From assembly GCF_010389155.1 (NCBI RefSeq), contig NC_057768.1, positions 48,835,633 through 48,899,632 of the forward strand: 64,000 nt of DNA, written 5' to 3'. The DNA comes from Erigeron canadensis. Its lineage: Eukaryota > Streptophyta > Magnoliopsida > Asterales > Asteraceae. Shown one piece after another: positions 10,681 to 22,780 of this stretch. The position numbers and the translations under genes were made by a program. The notes under the pieces were generated by a model. The model ran no database searches and was not told where the DNA came from. It saw only the letters and a program-made list of their open reading frames with translations. Position 1 is the stretch's first letter. Each line of letters begins with the position of its first letter.

Positions 10681-11385
10681 TTAGTTATCATTGGGGACCC
10701 AAACCTTCATAGGTTTGGGTCGTCCCTTCTCATCCTTGAGAATCAGTTCAGTCCAATATCCATTGCTAGAAGCCGTGGGTGTGACTTGATTCTCAACTTG
10801 TCTTCTCACTGGAGAAGACTTCTGACCTTTCGTCGGAGAAGGTCTTGGGGAATGAGTGCCAAAAGAAGGTCTAACACTTGAATGAATTCGGTCATAAAAT
10901 GAATTACGACTTGGAGGTATTTGTGACCGACTCGAACTCCCACTGGGGGTAGTGAATCTTTGTCCCTTAGGGGATGAACCTTTTGGTGGAGATTCACGTC
11001 GTTGAGGTATAGTAAACGGTTTTGTAGAAGATTAAACTTTAGTCTCATAAACCTGTTTATCATTACCCAACCCCCTTTTTCCTTCTGAGGTGGAAACCTT
11101 TGAAGGAGAAACCGATCTCCGAGGTCGATTAGGACATACACTGTAAACATGACCTTTTTCATGACAAGCAAAACAAGAGAGGACCTTAATCTTTTTCTTT
11201 GTATCTACCTTATTATTGGTACTTACAGATTCACTAGAGTCCTGTGATTTACTTGTTTTACTAGGATCCTTATGGTCTCGTTTGGTCGGTGATATCCTAG
11301 ACTTACTTGGGGACTTCTTTCGAGCAGGCATTAAGATATGCTTCAAAGCCTTAGTTGCTTCGACATTAACAACTAAATCATCAAC
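10681..11385 (-). pseudogene. gag: Truncated gag (nucleocapsid part) of the Copia element
   Basis: Only the 3' part of gag is left. The frame opens after a stop at 11386-11388, carries a basic Ser/Lys-rich stretch, then a CCHC zinc knuckle (C-x2-C-x4-H-x4-C: CFACHEKGHVYSVC), which binds the RNA genome. A TAA at 11032-11034 interrupts it. Beyond this the same frame continues with a Ser/Pro/Arg-rich region and the typical gag end before pol (MKVWVPN). The capsid region that should precede the knuckle is absent; the sequence upstream is a foreign Copia fragment. A complete Gag cannot be made from this copy. Confidence 0.8.
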
Positions 11386-11389
11386 CTAA

Positions 11390-12350
11390 ATTCGTGACCT
11401 AAGACTTATATTTATAGGTTGTACAAACAGACTGGGCCTTATTAACTTAATAGTTCTTAGCCTTTTAGAATTATTGCATCGGACAACAGATTGTGCACTT
11501 TATGTGCTCTAACAAACTCCCCCTTGGCCGGTGCAATCAATTCTTCACAAACCGATATTAATTATAGAAAGTCTAAATGAATAGCCTCCCCCTTAACTTG
11601 AGATATCGGATCTTCAATGTTGAGACTCGATCTTCTAAAACTGCAATCTCATCTTCAACCTGCAAAATCTCTATATCTTCATGAAAACTAACCAACCCAA
11701 CACTTCTCGCTGTAGTTCTCCCCCTCAGTAGTAGCACCTCCAAATTAAACATCAGCAATCTTCCACCCTAGGATTTATTGCCGGAGACTCTGCTCATCTT
11801 GCTTAATTGGCATGTAATGGCGGAGTTGAATTTCCAACAATCAACATCAAATCAATCAGCTCTCACAAAAATAAGAAACTCTGTAGCTTGAATCACAAAT
11901 TGTAGTATCATGAATCCTGTCTCAACTAGTAGTGTCTGACTCTGTCTTGTATCTTCACAACTCTACCAATCACCCGAAGCCTTTCTAATCAGATATCCTC
12001 TTCAGTTGTATACGCTGCCATACACAAAGATCTTTATCTTCGTGACTGCTCCTCTTAGTCACCTGATATCATCTTTATGTCTTGGAATATAGATAAGATT
12101 CAATCTTCAAATACTCAACAACAAGTAACCAGCTTCATTGCACCAACACTTCAACAGTTCAAACCGCTATATCAAAAAGATCAACTTCTAATAATACTCC
12201 AATAATAACATGATGATCTTCAAACTCGAACATTATAATACTTTAATCACCATCAATCGTTAAACTGAATGAATGAACATAATAACCTTTGATCTTCAAT
12301 GAATGTCGAGTAGTTCATATTTTTGCTTAGAAATACCGAGGACTGAAAGT
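11390..12350 (-). mobile_element. Foreign Copia 3' fragment inside the Copia element
   Basis: On the minus strand a purine tract (AAGGGGGAGTT, 11515-11525) is followed directly by TGTTAGAGCACATAAAGTGC, the look of a retrotransposon PPT plus LTR start, but different from this element's own LTR (TGTTGATGTGACAAC). The LTR fragment runs from 11514 to about 11395 and then joins the gag remnant. Upstream (11526-12350) are more G-rich tracts on the minus strand (complements of ctcccccttaac and tctccccctcag), as in the 3' non-coding part of SIRE-type elements. The fragment occupies the place where the capsid coding sequence should be. Confidence 0.6.
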
Positions 12351-12839
12351 TTTATCCCCCCCCCCCCCATTTCTCTGCAAAAATCGTGAACTTCAGCCTG
12401 TCTTAGGTATCTCCTATCCTGTATGAGGTTCCAAATGGCCTAGAGCATATAACAACTGCAAACTCTTCGCCGATAACAGGGTACACCATTTTCCCTCCAA
12501 ATTTTTTGGGAAAAACACCTTTACGTGAAACATTGGTATTCACGTAAATTATTGAATCTAAGATGGTAGGAAAAATCTGATGATTGTCGAAATTTTGTGC
12601 CAAAACCGTGCCAAATATGCGCGAAAACGGACCAAAATTTTCCAACCATTACCAAATTTTGAATCTCGCGTAAAAATCCACTTCTAAGACCATAGAAGAA
12701 AGTAAATTTTACTCGAGATTTCCCGCCTTTTTTTTTTTTTTTTTTTTTTATAACTACCCTGTTGTGTGCTTCCATGTAATTGATCTTCTGATGTTGAAAC
12801 ACACTGAACCTCTAAAATAGCTTGAGAACATCTTCGTCG

Positions 12840-13320
12840 TCTGATAAGAACCATATACGAACTTGTCTCAACTAGAACGACTATCTTCGTGATGACATCA
12901 ACTCTCAGTTAAACTAACTTCTTGATGACATCAGCACGAACTTAGATGTTATCTTCGTAAGAACTAAGTCTGCATGAAACGAAGTTTAAGTTCGTGAGAA
13001 CAACTAACTTCGTAAGTGCAATCTAACTTCGTAAGAACAAAGTTACTTTGCAACCAAATGCTAAGTTCGTAAGTGTAAGTTCGTGAGGTGAAAAAGGTTA
13101 AGTTCGTGAGGTGTGTTTGGCTATTTTGGGTTAAGTTCGTAAGGTGAAGACCTCATCTGTACGAAGTTAAGACTTAAGTTCGTAAGCACAACTAACTTCG
13201 TAAGTTAAATTCGTTTCCTATCTTCGTGAGATGAACTTAAAACGAATTTAAAGTTAAATTCGTTTCCTATCTTCGTTTTGCAAGATTCAAAACGAATTTA
13301 GCAGATCTGGTCGAAATTCT
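12840..13320. repeat. Cluster of TTCGT/ACGAA motifs in the Copia leader
   Basis: About twenty copies of ttcgt or acgaa, mostly within aagttcgtaag, aacttcgtaagt or atcttcgtgag, lie in under 500 bp. Both orientations are present, so many short hairpins are possible in the leader RNA. The same motif pairs fill the LTR segment 4770-4883. I see no coding sequence. Confidence 0.75.
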
Positions 13321-13372
13321 TCATCAAAAACCTAATTTTCAGATCTCGTTTGAGGAAATATCATCCTCCAAA

Positions 13373-13384
13373 GCTCTGATACCA
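13373..13384 (-). other. Primer-binding site of the Copia element
   Basis: On the minus strand this reads TGGTATCAGAGC, two bases from the end of the 5' LTR. It is complementary to the 3' end of initiator methionine tRNA, the usual Copia primer. Confidence 0.9.
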
Positions 13385-13386
13385 CT

Positions 13387-13907
13387 TGTGAGTCCCTCGA
13401 TAGCTATAGATCGCTCTCGAGATCGTCTATGATTATGTCGTGAGTGCGGAATCCTCACGAGATAACTAGTTTGATTAGTAAACCGGTATATCGCTAATTA
13501 TCAAGTAAATAATCAGCCGTATTATACTATCTTCGTTTCTATAAGATATAGAATGAACTTAGGTGTCTGGTGTACTTGTATGTCGAACGTCATCTCTTAT
13601 TTTAGGGTATTCGTTCGTATATATATGTTTCAGGTCGAACTGGGCTTGCTGGTTAGATACAAGACTTAGTTATATTCCTAAGTATTTCATCTTAAGGAAT
13701 CCTAACACATATTATGTTTGTACTTGTATATCACACAACAAACATCATACATAACACACATATATATAACACCAAAACATGTAATCGATCATTACCAAAA
13801 CATAAAGTCCATAACCTATCAATTACATATATAGATACGACATAAATTAACATAATGTCTCAATCTAAACGACATATCAAATCTAAGTTGTTGTTGTCAC
13901 ATCAACA
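13387..13907 (-). repeat. 5' LTR of the Copia element (521 bp)
   Basis: This matches 4504-5140 with two substitutions, but lacks the 114-bp segment corresponding to 4770-4883. In minus orientation it is the promoter LTR. Reverse transcription makes both LTRs identical, so the length difference arose after insertion. Confidence 0.95.
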
Positions 13908-14075
13908 AAAAGGTTTCTATTCACTAAAAATCATCATGCATCATGAAAATCATTGTGCATCAATTGCTTCGTGAATCTTCGTGCATCAATCTAACCATGA
14001 TCTAAGGGTCAAGATCTTGTTCTATTTGTTTTACTTTAATATTTGTTTTACAATATACAACATATATTTAATTAA

Positions 14076-14287
14076 GGGATAAAGGCATGGGAAGAGAACC
14101 AACTATGACCAAAAGGCTATGTAGATGGGTACATTAAATAGCCTTTACATGCGCGCCTTTACATAGCCTTTACATTGCATAACCCAAAAAACATAGTTGG
14201 TTACACTAGATAGCAAGTCGAGTAGATGGGTACATTACATAACCTTTTGGTCATAGTTGGTTACACTCTCATGCGCGCCTTTATCCC
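14076..14287. mobile_element. MITE with 8-bp flanking duplication
   Basis: A 212-bp element begins GGGATAAAGGC and ends GCGCCTTTATCCC. The subterminal string aaccaactatgaccaaaagg is repeated inverted near the other end. Both sides carry ttaattaa (14068-14075 and 14288-14295), an 8-bp duplication that would fit hAT. Because that string is itself palindromic, the true duplication may be shorter. Nothing is coded. Confidence 0.75.
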
Positions 14288-14295
14288 TTAATTAA

Positions 14296-15885
14296 ACTGT
14301 TATTGCATATTTTAGGATAGTGATCTGTACACCACCAGTTTTTGACAATATTTCACTAAATATATTTTATTGTTGTACAATACAAAATTGTAAAACACAT
14401 TTAGTGATGTATCGATAAAAACTTAATGTACAGATCGCCTCCCATATTTTATAAAATATTTGTTTATTTTATAGAATATTTGTTATTAAAATGACACGTA
14501 TGCGCGTTTTTTGTTTTATCTTCTTTGGCCTAACGAATACATACGTGTACTATGCTATTAATTGATAGTTGTTTATGGTTAAGAAATTGACATATGATTG
14601 AATGTTCCATGTGATCTATGTTAAAACTTAAATGTACCCAATGTCCCTATGCGTACGTGTATGTATATGTATTATGTATATATATCCATGTATTACTCGC
14701 GTATTAGACGTGTCTTTGTTAAAAAAATCTAAATCTTGTTTTTGATATATAGATCTGTTATGATGTTTATGTTTATCAAACTGAACTAACTGACGAAGTG
14801 TTCATTTATACAACGACATGTACATTTCTCATAAATGACAAATGATTGGTCTCTCATATATGATACTCTAATTAGCGGTTGAAGTTAACTCCTATCTACC
14901 CATTTGGATTTTTCAATATCATACTTTTGACAATATAATTGCGCATGTAAATCAGTGTAAAAACCACGTACGAAGCTACTTTATGTTTGATAGTCAATGT
15001 CAATTGTCATGTCGTATGTTGTTTTTGGGTTATGTAGAGTTCATAAGGCATTTTTGGCAACATTTCAAGTCAATTACTTATGTCTCAACATTTTAGATAA
15101 TATGCAACGTGTCAAGCTTAAAGTTATACTGATCGAAAGAACCTACAATATCCGATAAAGTGGAACTTATCTATAGATGGGACCATGAAGTCAGTTAATC
15201 GTACACACAAAACCGAGTAAAACAATAAAAAGTGGGATTTGACATTTCATTACATGTTTTTTCCCGGTAAGTTAACTTTTACACTCTTTGTCTACTGATA
15301 TTGAGCAATCCATCCATCACTACGCAAGTAACACATGGGCCGGTGAAGTCTTTTCTTTTGTATGTTATTGTTTGGTGACACAACAATATATAGTTTATTT
15401 GATTGAGCAACTTTAACCGAAAGAAGAAATTACAATTTTCCGTTTCTTAATTAAAAGCAGATTTTGTATTTTTAAATCATCTTTTAAAGTTGACAAAAAT
15501 TTTGCAATCTAGGTCCAATCTAACTCGAGTTTTTGGCCCCTAAGTTACCCACGTGAATGATGTGAGGCCGTGAGGGTGTCCCCTCTTTCTCAATTAAAAT
15601 CATTTTGTCAGTCATATTTTCTAATAATAATTCAAGCCTCCAATCATCTTTTTCTTATATATTTTCGGGGTTGCCTTATATTATCCGACGATAACCCAAA
15701 AACAAATAATTACAACATAAACTTTATCTTTTTCTCAAATTACAATTTTAAACTACCCAAAATACCCATCTTTATTCACTAATTTAAATATCTCTATCTA
15801 ATATACCTGTTATACCCTTAATGAAATAATTTACAACATAAACTTCCAATCTATAAAATAACTACACTACCAATTTTCAAATCAA
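14296..15885. other. Intergenic sequence
   Basis: AT-rich sequence. I see no gene, RNA or clear element over this stretch. Confidence 0.4.
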
Positions 15886-15889
15886 TTAC

Positions 15890-16535
15890 TTTTACATTCA
15901 CCACCGCATTGCCTCCCCCATCACCCATCGCCGCCACCGCCTCTACCACCACCATTATCGCCGATGCATTGAGCGAATATATGACTCGTACATAATAAAG
16001 GAGCAACCCCTTTTTTAAATCTCAATTAAGGAATTGAAGTACATATAATATCCTTAATTAAATAAATTTACAACATTAATCTCTCAATCCTTAAAATAAA
16101 TACAATAGCTCCTTTAACATCAATTACTTTTACATTTACCACCATTGTCGCCCCCACCATCGTTGACGTCGTCACCCATCATCGCTGCCACCACCACCAT
16201 CACCCCGCGCCACTACCACCATCGTCGCCGCATTGCGGACCCATATCGCTGCCACCACCACCATCACCCCGCGTCACTACCACCATCGTCGCCGCATTGC
16301 AGACCCATATAGTTTTATGGAAACTTAGATTTATCATTTGGATGGAAAACAGAGTTATAAATGACTTGATATAGTCTTAGCTTTTTCTTTTACCACCATC
16401 ATCCCGCGCCACTACTACCATCGTCGCCGCATTACGGACCCATATAGTTTTATGCAAACTTAGATTTATCATTTGGATGGAAAACAGAGTTATAAATGGC
16501 TTGATATAGTCTTAGCTTTTTTTTTTTTTTTTAAA
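15890..16535. repeat. CACCAC-rich region with a 135-bp tandem duplication
   Basis: Trinucleotide-like runs (caccaccaccatcacc, gtcgccgcattg) occur three times at about 16190-16250, 16250-16310 and 16390-16440. The segment from gacccatatagttttatg onward, about 90 bp, occurs at 16302 and 16437 nearly unchanged. Open frames here reflect the low complexity. Confidence 0.7.
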
Positions 16536-16785
16536 GAGCTAGTCTTAGCTAATTACTATTCACCAAAATCATTACACTACAAGAAAAAACATTTATACCT
16601 AGGGATTGAACGATGAATGATACGTATATTATCGGGATGTCATTTGAACATATTCGCAGATTACAAAGGATTGACTCGTAAAGTTTTAAAATCAATTCAG
16701 AGTTAGTAATTAAGTAAAGCTCAAATGTCATGTGCCTTGGTCAAAAAATCCCAATCCGTATTAAGCTTTGTGCTAATCAATTTTA

Positions 16786-17781
16786 GGCCAAAGTATTTTT
16801 TTCGTCCTGTGGTTTTTTGAATAATTATTTTTCATACTCGCCGTTAACTTTTGGCTAAAATTGTCTATGTGGTTTGCATTTCGTCTCTGCCGTTATAACT
16901 TTGCCGTTAACACCCTCACATGCAAGTCACGTGAGGGACATTTTTGTCTTTTCATAGACTTAAGTGCAAAAATCGTCCCTGTGGTTTATCGTTTTTGCAT
17001 TTTTTCGTCCTCGCCGTTAACAAATCCAGGAATTTTTTTAAAAAAAAACAAAACAAACAAAAATTATAGGTACCAATTTAATCCAAACAAAACAAAAACA
17101 TATATACCTACATTTGAGTATCTGTTCAATCACTTTCAAATGCAAACACATACATACAATGTTTTAAATACCGGTAGTATTACCCACAATACCGGTATTG
17201 GAGGGTACCCCGGTATAACTATTTTTGATATTTTCGGTATTACCGTTCCGGTATTCACATTTTTATTTTTTGAATTTTTTAAAAAATTATTTTTATACTT
17301 TAATGTCATTTTTTTTGTAATTTGTAAACTTTCTTGTATTTTGTTATAAGGTACCTATTTTTTTTAGTGAGTTGTAATTATATTTTGACTATTTTCGTTA
17401 AATTATAATAAGTTTTATAACATTTTTTAAAAAAATAAAATAAATTAAATTAGTTGTACTGGCCGATATTAAACTAGATCCTCATATGTAGGTGTATATA
17501 TAGGTTTTTGATTTGAGTTTATTTTGGTTTTTGATTAAATTTTTGTTAAATACAAGGATGAAAAATGCAAAAACAACAAAACATATGGACGAATTTTGCA
17601 CTTAACCACAGGGACAAATGAGTGAAAAGACATATATGCCCCTCACGTGCAAGGCAAGTGAGGAGGTTAACGGATTCAAGGACGAAATGCAAACCACATG
17701 GAAGATTTTAGCCAAAAGTTAACGACAAGGATGTAAATTGCTTATTCGAAAAACCACATGGACGAAAAAAGTACTTTGACC
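16786..17781. mobile_element. Long foldback element, about 1 kb
   Basis: The left arm begins ggccaaagta and the right arm ends with its inverted copy, gtactttgacc. Inverted similarity continues for roughly 300 bp through strings such as the left gtcacgtgaggg and the right cctcacgtgcaagg, and gccgttaacttttggc against gccaaaagttaacg. The core (17150-17460) is AT-rich with several accggta strings. It has no transposase and resembles Mutator-type foldback elements. A target duplication is not clear. Confidence 0.7.
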
Positions 17782-18590
17782 AATATTTTAATATCATTTG
17801 ATACGTTACCTTATTTATGGTTAAGCTAATTTCTTTTATTTGATTGACGACTTTCAAATACAAACAAACCATTTCACTGTTAAATAGTATAGCTCTCAAC
17901 TCAAATAGAAACAAACTACGTACTTCACTGTGTTATCTTTTTTTTGAATACCGAGTGTTTTTTTTAGGTGATTTGAATTTAATGTAATTTTCTCTTCATA
18001 TATCCAAATCTAAATTTAAGGGAGAGTCATCTTTGGAAAACCTCTGACTTAAGTCTTAAATTTTTTTAAATATTAATCCATTTATTTCCTTATTGGGAAA
18101 ATGATAGGTCATCCTCATATGTACGTACCCATCCATATCATCCTCAAATGTAGGTCATGTATAAGGATCTCATCAGGTACATACATGGTGTTAGTTTGTC
18201 GTCGTTGTCTAGCTCTAGGACGAAGAAATCCCATACAACATCAACTTATACAGTATATCTTATTTTAATATAATAATCATTGAAAATATATCTTGGTCGT
18301 GTAAGATGAACGACTAATTAAAGTAAAACAATTAATTAAGTAAAAAAGCACCTAATTAAAATAGAATATGGTCTCCAATGAGTTATCATTATATATACAC
18401 AACACACTTTGTAAAGTGGAGTATAATAATGATTCAATGAATGGGAATAATGTCAAATGAGTTTGAAACACAAACCAAATTCATTTCCAAAGGTTGAAAT
18501 AAAATAAAGAAGTTGGCTGCTATAAATCTCCAAAGTCACCCAATGAACCTTCCTTCTGATTTCTATACCTTTTCCATTCCTAACCCCACA
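17782..18590. other. Intergenic sequence upstream of the ACC synthase gene
   Basis: AT-rich DNA without a recognisable gene. It presumably contains the distal promoter of the gene starting at 18769. Confidence 0.4.
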
Positions 18591-18598
18591 ACCCCTCC

Positions 18599-18610
18599 CC
18601 TATATATACA
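18599..18610 (+). promoter_or_regulatory. Probable TATA box of the ACC synthase gene
   Basis: The string ctatatatacac follows a CT-rich stretch and lies about 160 bp upstream of the start codon. This is an inference from position and composition. Confidence 0.55.
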
Positions 18611-18768
18611 CCCACATATATTTGATATCCCATCAAACACTACTCAACTTTAACTAAATTCAATTCAACCCAATTCGATCCCTACATTATTCTTCAACTA
18701 ATTAATCTTTTGTTTACTTTCTTCTACTACTAACTTATTTGCAATTACTCCTTCATTCAAATTATTCA

Positions 18769-20474
18769 ATGGAGGTCACCATGAGGAACCCCAACAGCAA
18801 CTTGTCAAAAATCGCAACCAACGACGGACATGGTGAAAACTCGCCTTATTTCGATGGTTGGAAGGCTTACGACTCCAATCCTTTCCACCTTCAAAACAAT
18901 CCCAATGGTGTCATTCAAATGGGTCTTGCTGAAAATCAGGTATATATACGTACATATACACACGGACACCAATTAATTACTATTATTGTTATGTATGTAC
19001 GAGTACTATTTTACGTACTGATGTAGTAGTACATGATATGTTTGGTATCATCAGCTCTGTTTCGATTTGATTCAAGAATGGGTCGAAGCGAACCCGAATG
19101 CTTCAATATGTACACCACAAGGTGCGTTGGACTTCAAAGAGACAGCCATATTCCAAGACTACCATGGGTTGCCAGAATTCAGGACCGCCATCGCTAATTT
19201 CATGAGCCAAGTTCGTGGAAACCGTGTTAAGTTCGACCCTGACCGGATTGTAATGAGTGGTGGTGCCACCGGAGCTCATGAAACCGTTGCTTTCTGCTTA
19301 GCTAATCCCGGGGAGGCATTCTTAGTTCCCACCCCATATTATCCAGGGTATATATGATCACTTTACGTACATTAATTAATGAGTTTTTTTTTAATTAATT
19401 AGCTAGTATATATATATGTTAGACTAATTAAATTATATATAATAAAATAATAGGTTCGATCGAGACTTAAGATGGAGGACTGGAGTGGTACTCTTGCCAG
19501 TTGTATGCGAAAGCTCGAACGGGTTCAAGATCACTAGACAAGCTCTTGACACCGCCTACGAAAAGGCGAAGCTAGACAACATTAAGGTCAAAGGGTTGCT
19601 TATAACGAACCCGTCGAACCCATTGGGTACTTTTTACGACAAAGATACCTTAAAAGACCTCGTAAGTTTCATCAACGAAAAGAACATCCACCTCGTATGC
19701 GATGAGATCTACGCTGGCACCGTAACGGATGGTGACGAGTTTGTCAGCATTGCGGAGATTGCAGATGAATGTGGCAACGACCTTGACTTGATTCATATAG
19801 TTTATAGTCTTTCTAAAGACATGGGGTTCCCTGGTTTTAGAGTGGGGATCATTTACTCGTACAACGATCATGTGGTGGCTATTGCTCGTAAAATGTCGAG
19901 CTTCGGCCTGGTTTCAACCCAAACTCAACACCTGCTCGCGTCTATGTTATTAGACAACAAGTTTGTCGAGAATTTTATTTCCCAGAGCCGGATCAGGCTG
20001 GCCCACAGGCACGATATGTTTACTCGTGGGCTGGCCCAAGTCGGGATTGGGAGTCTGGAGAGCAAGGCGGGCTTGTTCTTTTGGATGGACTTACGTCGGT
20101 TTTTGAAAGACCCAACTTTTGAATCGGAGATGACGTTTTGGCGAATTATAATTAACGAGATCAAGCTCAACGTCTCTCCCGGCCAGTCTTTCCATTGCTC
20201 CGAACCAGGTTGGTTTCGTGTTTGCTTTGCAAACATGGACGATGAGACCACAATGATCGCGCTAAGGAGGATTAAAACATTTGTGTTAAAGAACAAGATG
20301 CTCGAGATCAAGACCAAGAAACAATGTTGGTCACAGAACAACCATCTGAGGCTATCGTCGAGAAGACTCGACGATATATTGACTCCTCACAGGATGTCAC
20401 CACATTCTCCCCTCGCCTGGGCAATGTCGCCTCATTCTCCGCTCGCCTCGCCTCTCGTCCGCGCGCAAAATTAG
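18769..20474 (+). CDS. ACS: 1-aminocyclopropane-1-carboxylate synthase, type 1
   Basis: A cytosolic pyridoxal-phosphate enzyme converting S-adenosylmethionine to ACC, the committed step of ethylene synthesis. Three exons: 18769-18939, 19055-19347 and 19454-20474, with GT-AG introns, 494 residues in all. The ATG at 18769 is the first in frame after the leader. Family marks: the MGLAENQ box at the end of exon 1, the [15 protein letters not shown] region (here [12 protein letters not shown]), [17 protein letters not shown], the PLP lysine at about residue 276 in [14 protein letters not shown], and the [10 protein letters not shown]-terminal box. The tail has a calcium-dependent kinase type site (LRLSSRRL) and several Ser-Pro sites, which define type 1 ACS, stabilised by phosphorylation. 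Odd: the block SPHSPLA occurs twice in the tail, before SPLVRAQN. The isoform cannot be fixed from sequence alone. Confidence 0.95.
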
Positions 20475-22780
20475 GCAACCGGCCGGTACGTACAAATGGC
20501 TAGCCAGGCCTTGTGTACGATATGAGTGTCATTAATGCATTGTTTACAATAGATATAGTAAAGTTTTGACCTATAAGATATCAAGGTTGGGAATCATAGG
20601 TGAGACAAATTTATTATTTTGTCTATGACAAAATTATTTGGTGCATGACAAAGACATGTCCAATTGTATTAAATAAAAGATAAGTTGAAATAAAATGTAA
20701 TGATGATATATATATATGAAACTTATTTGTTTGATTTTAAAATATTGTGATGCTGGGGATGATACACATATGTACGTTGTTTTTCAAAGGGAAGTTCCTT
20801 TAATTATTGATTTAATGGGACCGATATCTTGTGGGCTTTTGGAATTCGGACATGACAATATATACCAAGAAAATATTGAAAAACTAGGTATTATTGTAGT
20901 CGTACTAGATCATAGCTGATCGGGATCAGTATTTAAGTTTGGTGAAATTTTTGGACCGATACCATCAATACATATAAATTTCATTAATAATTATATGTAT
21001 GGAATACGGTTCGAAATGTTATGCTAAAATGATGTCCTACATTCTAATTAAGAAATATAACAAGGTTTAGTTTCTATGATGTTACCACAAGCCGATACAT
21101 GCCACATCAAAGCTCAAAACAGCCCATATATATATGTCATTAGTTAAGCCAATGGATTTTAGCTTTTTTAGTTTTTATTGATAAACAACGCAGACAAGAC
21201 AAAATAACAAGTATATATCCACAGTTCCCAACTTACTTTTAACACATTAAAAAGAAGTGCGTGATCGATCATCGTATTTTTTTTGGGTAAAAAGGGTACA
21301 ATTATACCCCGGTTAGTATATATAATCACCCAAAAACATTGAGGTTCAGGTGATATGTCTGGGTATCATATCGACTATATACATGAACATGCAATAATAA
21401 GCAACAACCAAAAACCTAATGTGAGAAAGTGACATACCACCCTAACAAGTCACAACCAATCTAGACAAACAAACATGTAAATCTATCTAGATATACACAA
21501 AACAAACTCAATTATGGAGGATCAGTAAGCAGAGGAGAAAGCTTCCATCGAACCAAAACTTCTTCAACTCTATCATCGTATTCAATTCTTGCTAAATCGA
21601 TAATCGGTATTATGATAGAATAGAATGAAATGGGACGTACATTAGCACTGTGTTTTCAATATTGTTGAATAAAAGAAAAGAAATGATAAGATGTGAAGAT
21701 TGTTTCTTTCCAAATTATCTCAAATGTGGAGATAAATTTTTTTTAACAAAATTAACTAAAATTTCCTTTCAAATCTTAGCATTTCATTTCTTTTTCATCA
21801 TCGGTATTATGATAGAATAGATAGAATGGAATGGGATGTACATTAGTTGTTCAAGTTACGTAATTGAAGACCAAGCATCGTAACTTTACTTACCTCCAAA
21901 GTACAAGTCAGCAAATAACACAACAATTTTGACTTTTCCTCCATAGTAAATTATCAACGCTGGCTGTGCTGTCTTAAAAATTCACATTTGACCAAATCAC
22001 AAGAGATTATTACGAGTATTATTATTGTTAAAAGTCAAAAAGTAACTATAGTTTGCATCTGACGTAAACAAATATATATTTGACCAAGCCCTTTGGGCTT
22101 ATAATAAGTCCACCCACTTGAAAATTATATATGCTGAAAGCCTGAAAGTGTACCCCCGCAGTAGTGGATGACTTTTTTGGAAAAAAAAAATTAAATATGC
22201 GCCAAAGTGGCCAAAATGTGGTACGGTATCGGTGGTACCGAAACGCTACCAGGAAAATCCCGCAAACTACATGTTTTCCTTGTAACAACACCAAACACGA
22301 ATACTGGTCTCGATTCCGAGTTGAATTCGATACCATTATTATTTGGTACCATAATCGGAACGGGATTGATATTCGGGATATTAATTATCTCATTCCTACG
22401 CCATAGTGGGCATTAAGTATATATATAAGAGTCCTTTATAACCGGCCGCTACAAACAGGATGATAGGATAAGGCTCAATGAAAGCACCAATAGATAGGTT
22501 TACTGAGAAAATCTATAAACTCTCAAAGATAGTGAGACATTCTTTCAATAATATTCTGCTTGATTTCCATCGACATAACACTTACATCTCTACATAATAT
22601 AAATGTCGCTTCAACGAAATATTAGTTGGCATGCTTTAGAATCCAAGAAACCCCAAAAATTCTGGCATGACAAGTTAATAGGAACTCTACGGATTAGTTA
22701 TTTAAGAAGGGCAATTGCTTAGTTATTTGGGAAGTGCGGTTAACAGAGCCTTCAATCTTCTCGGATACGACCCCTCATCC
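20475..22780. other. Intergenic sequence with small duplicated blocks
   Basis: This holds the ACC synthase 3' region and AT-rich DNA. The block cggtattatgatagaatag followed by a gtacattag string occurs near 21605 and 21805. Around 22200-22390 several ggtaccg/cggtacc strings occur, like those in the core of the foldback element near 17.2 kb, suggesting old repeat debris. No confident gene is seen. Confidence 0.4.
21512..21611 (-). pseudogene. Possible 3'-terminal exon fragment, unknown protein
   Basis: The minus strand has about 32 open codons ending in a stop, with a protein-like composition (ARIEYDDRVEEVLVRWKLSP). I do not recognise the family and see no upstream exons. It may be a relic or chance. 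Confidence 0.2.

Larger units (their letters stand above)
4504..13907 (-). mobile_element. Copia LTR retrotransposon, nearly full length
   Basis: A 9.4-kb element in minus orientation, flanked by the 5-bp target duplication AAAAG (4499-4503 and 13908-13912). The LTRs are 4504-5140 and 13387-13907. They differ by only two substitutions, a 2-bp AT-repeat change and a 114-bp segment (4770-4883) absent from the right one, so the insertion is young. The primer-binding site (tggtatcagagc on the minus strand) is at 13373-13384, next to the 5' LTR. The purine tract is at 5149-5161. In element order it holds a long leader, a foreign Copia 3' fragment, a truncated gag, an intact pol frame, and an extra 271-codon frame before the 3' LTR. 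Order IN-RT-RNaseH places it in Copia. Confidence 0.95.

Noticed and set aside
12403..12802. Two open frames in the Copia leader, considered as the missing gag start
   Set aside because: They lack capsid-type sequence and contain a poly-Lys run from a homopolymer; they read as leader DNA.
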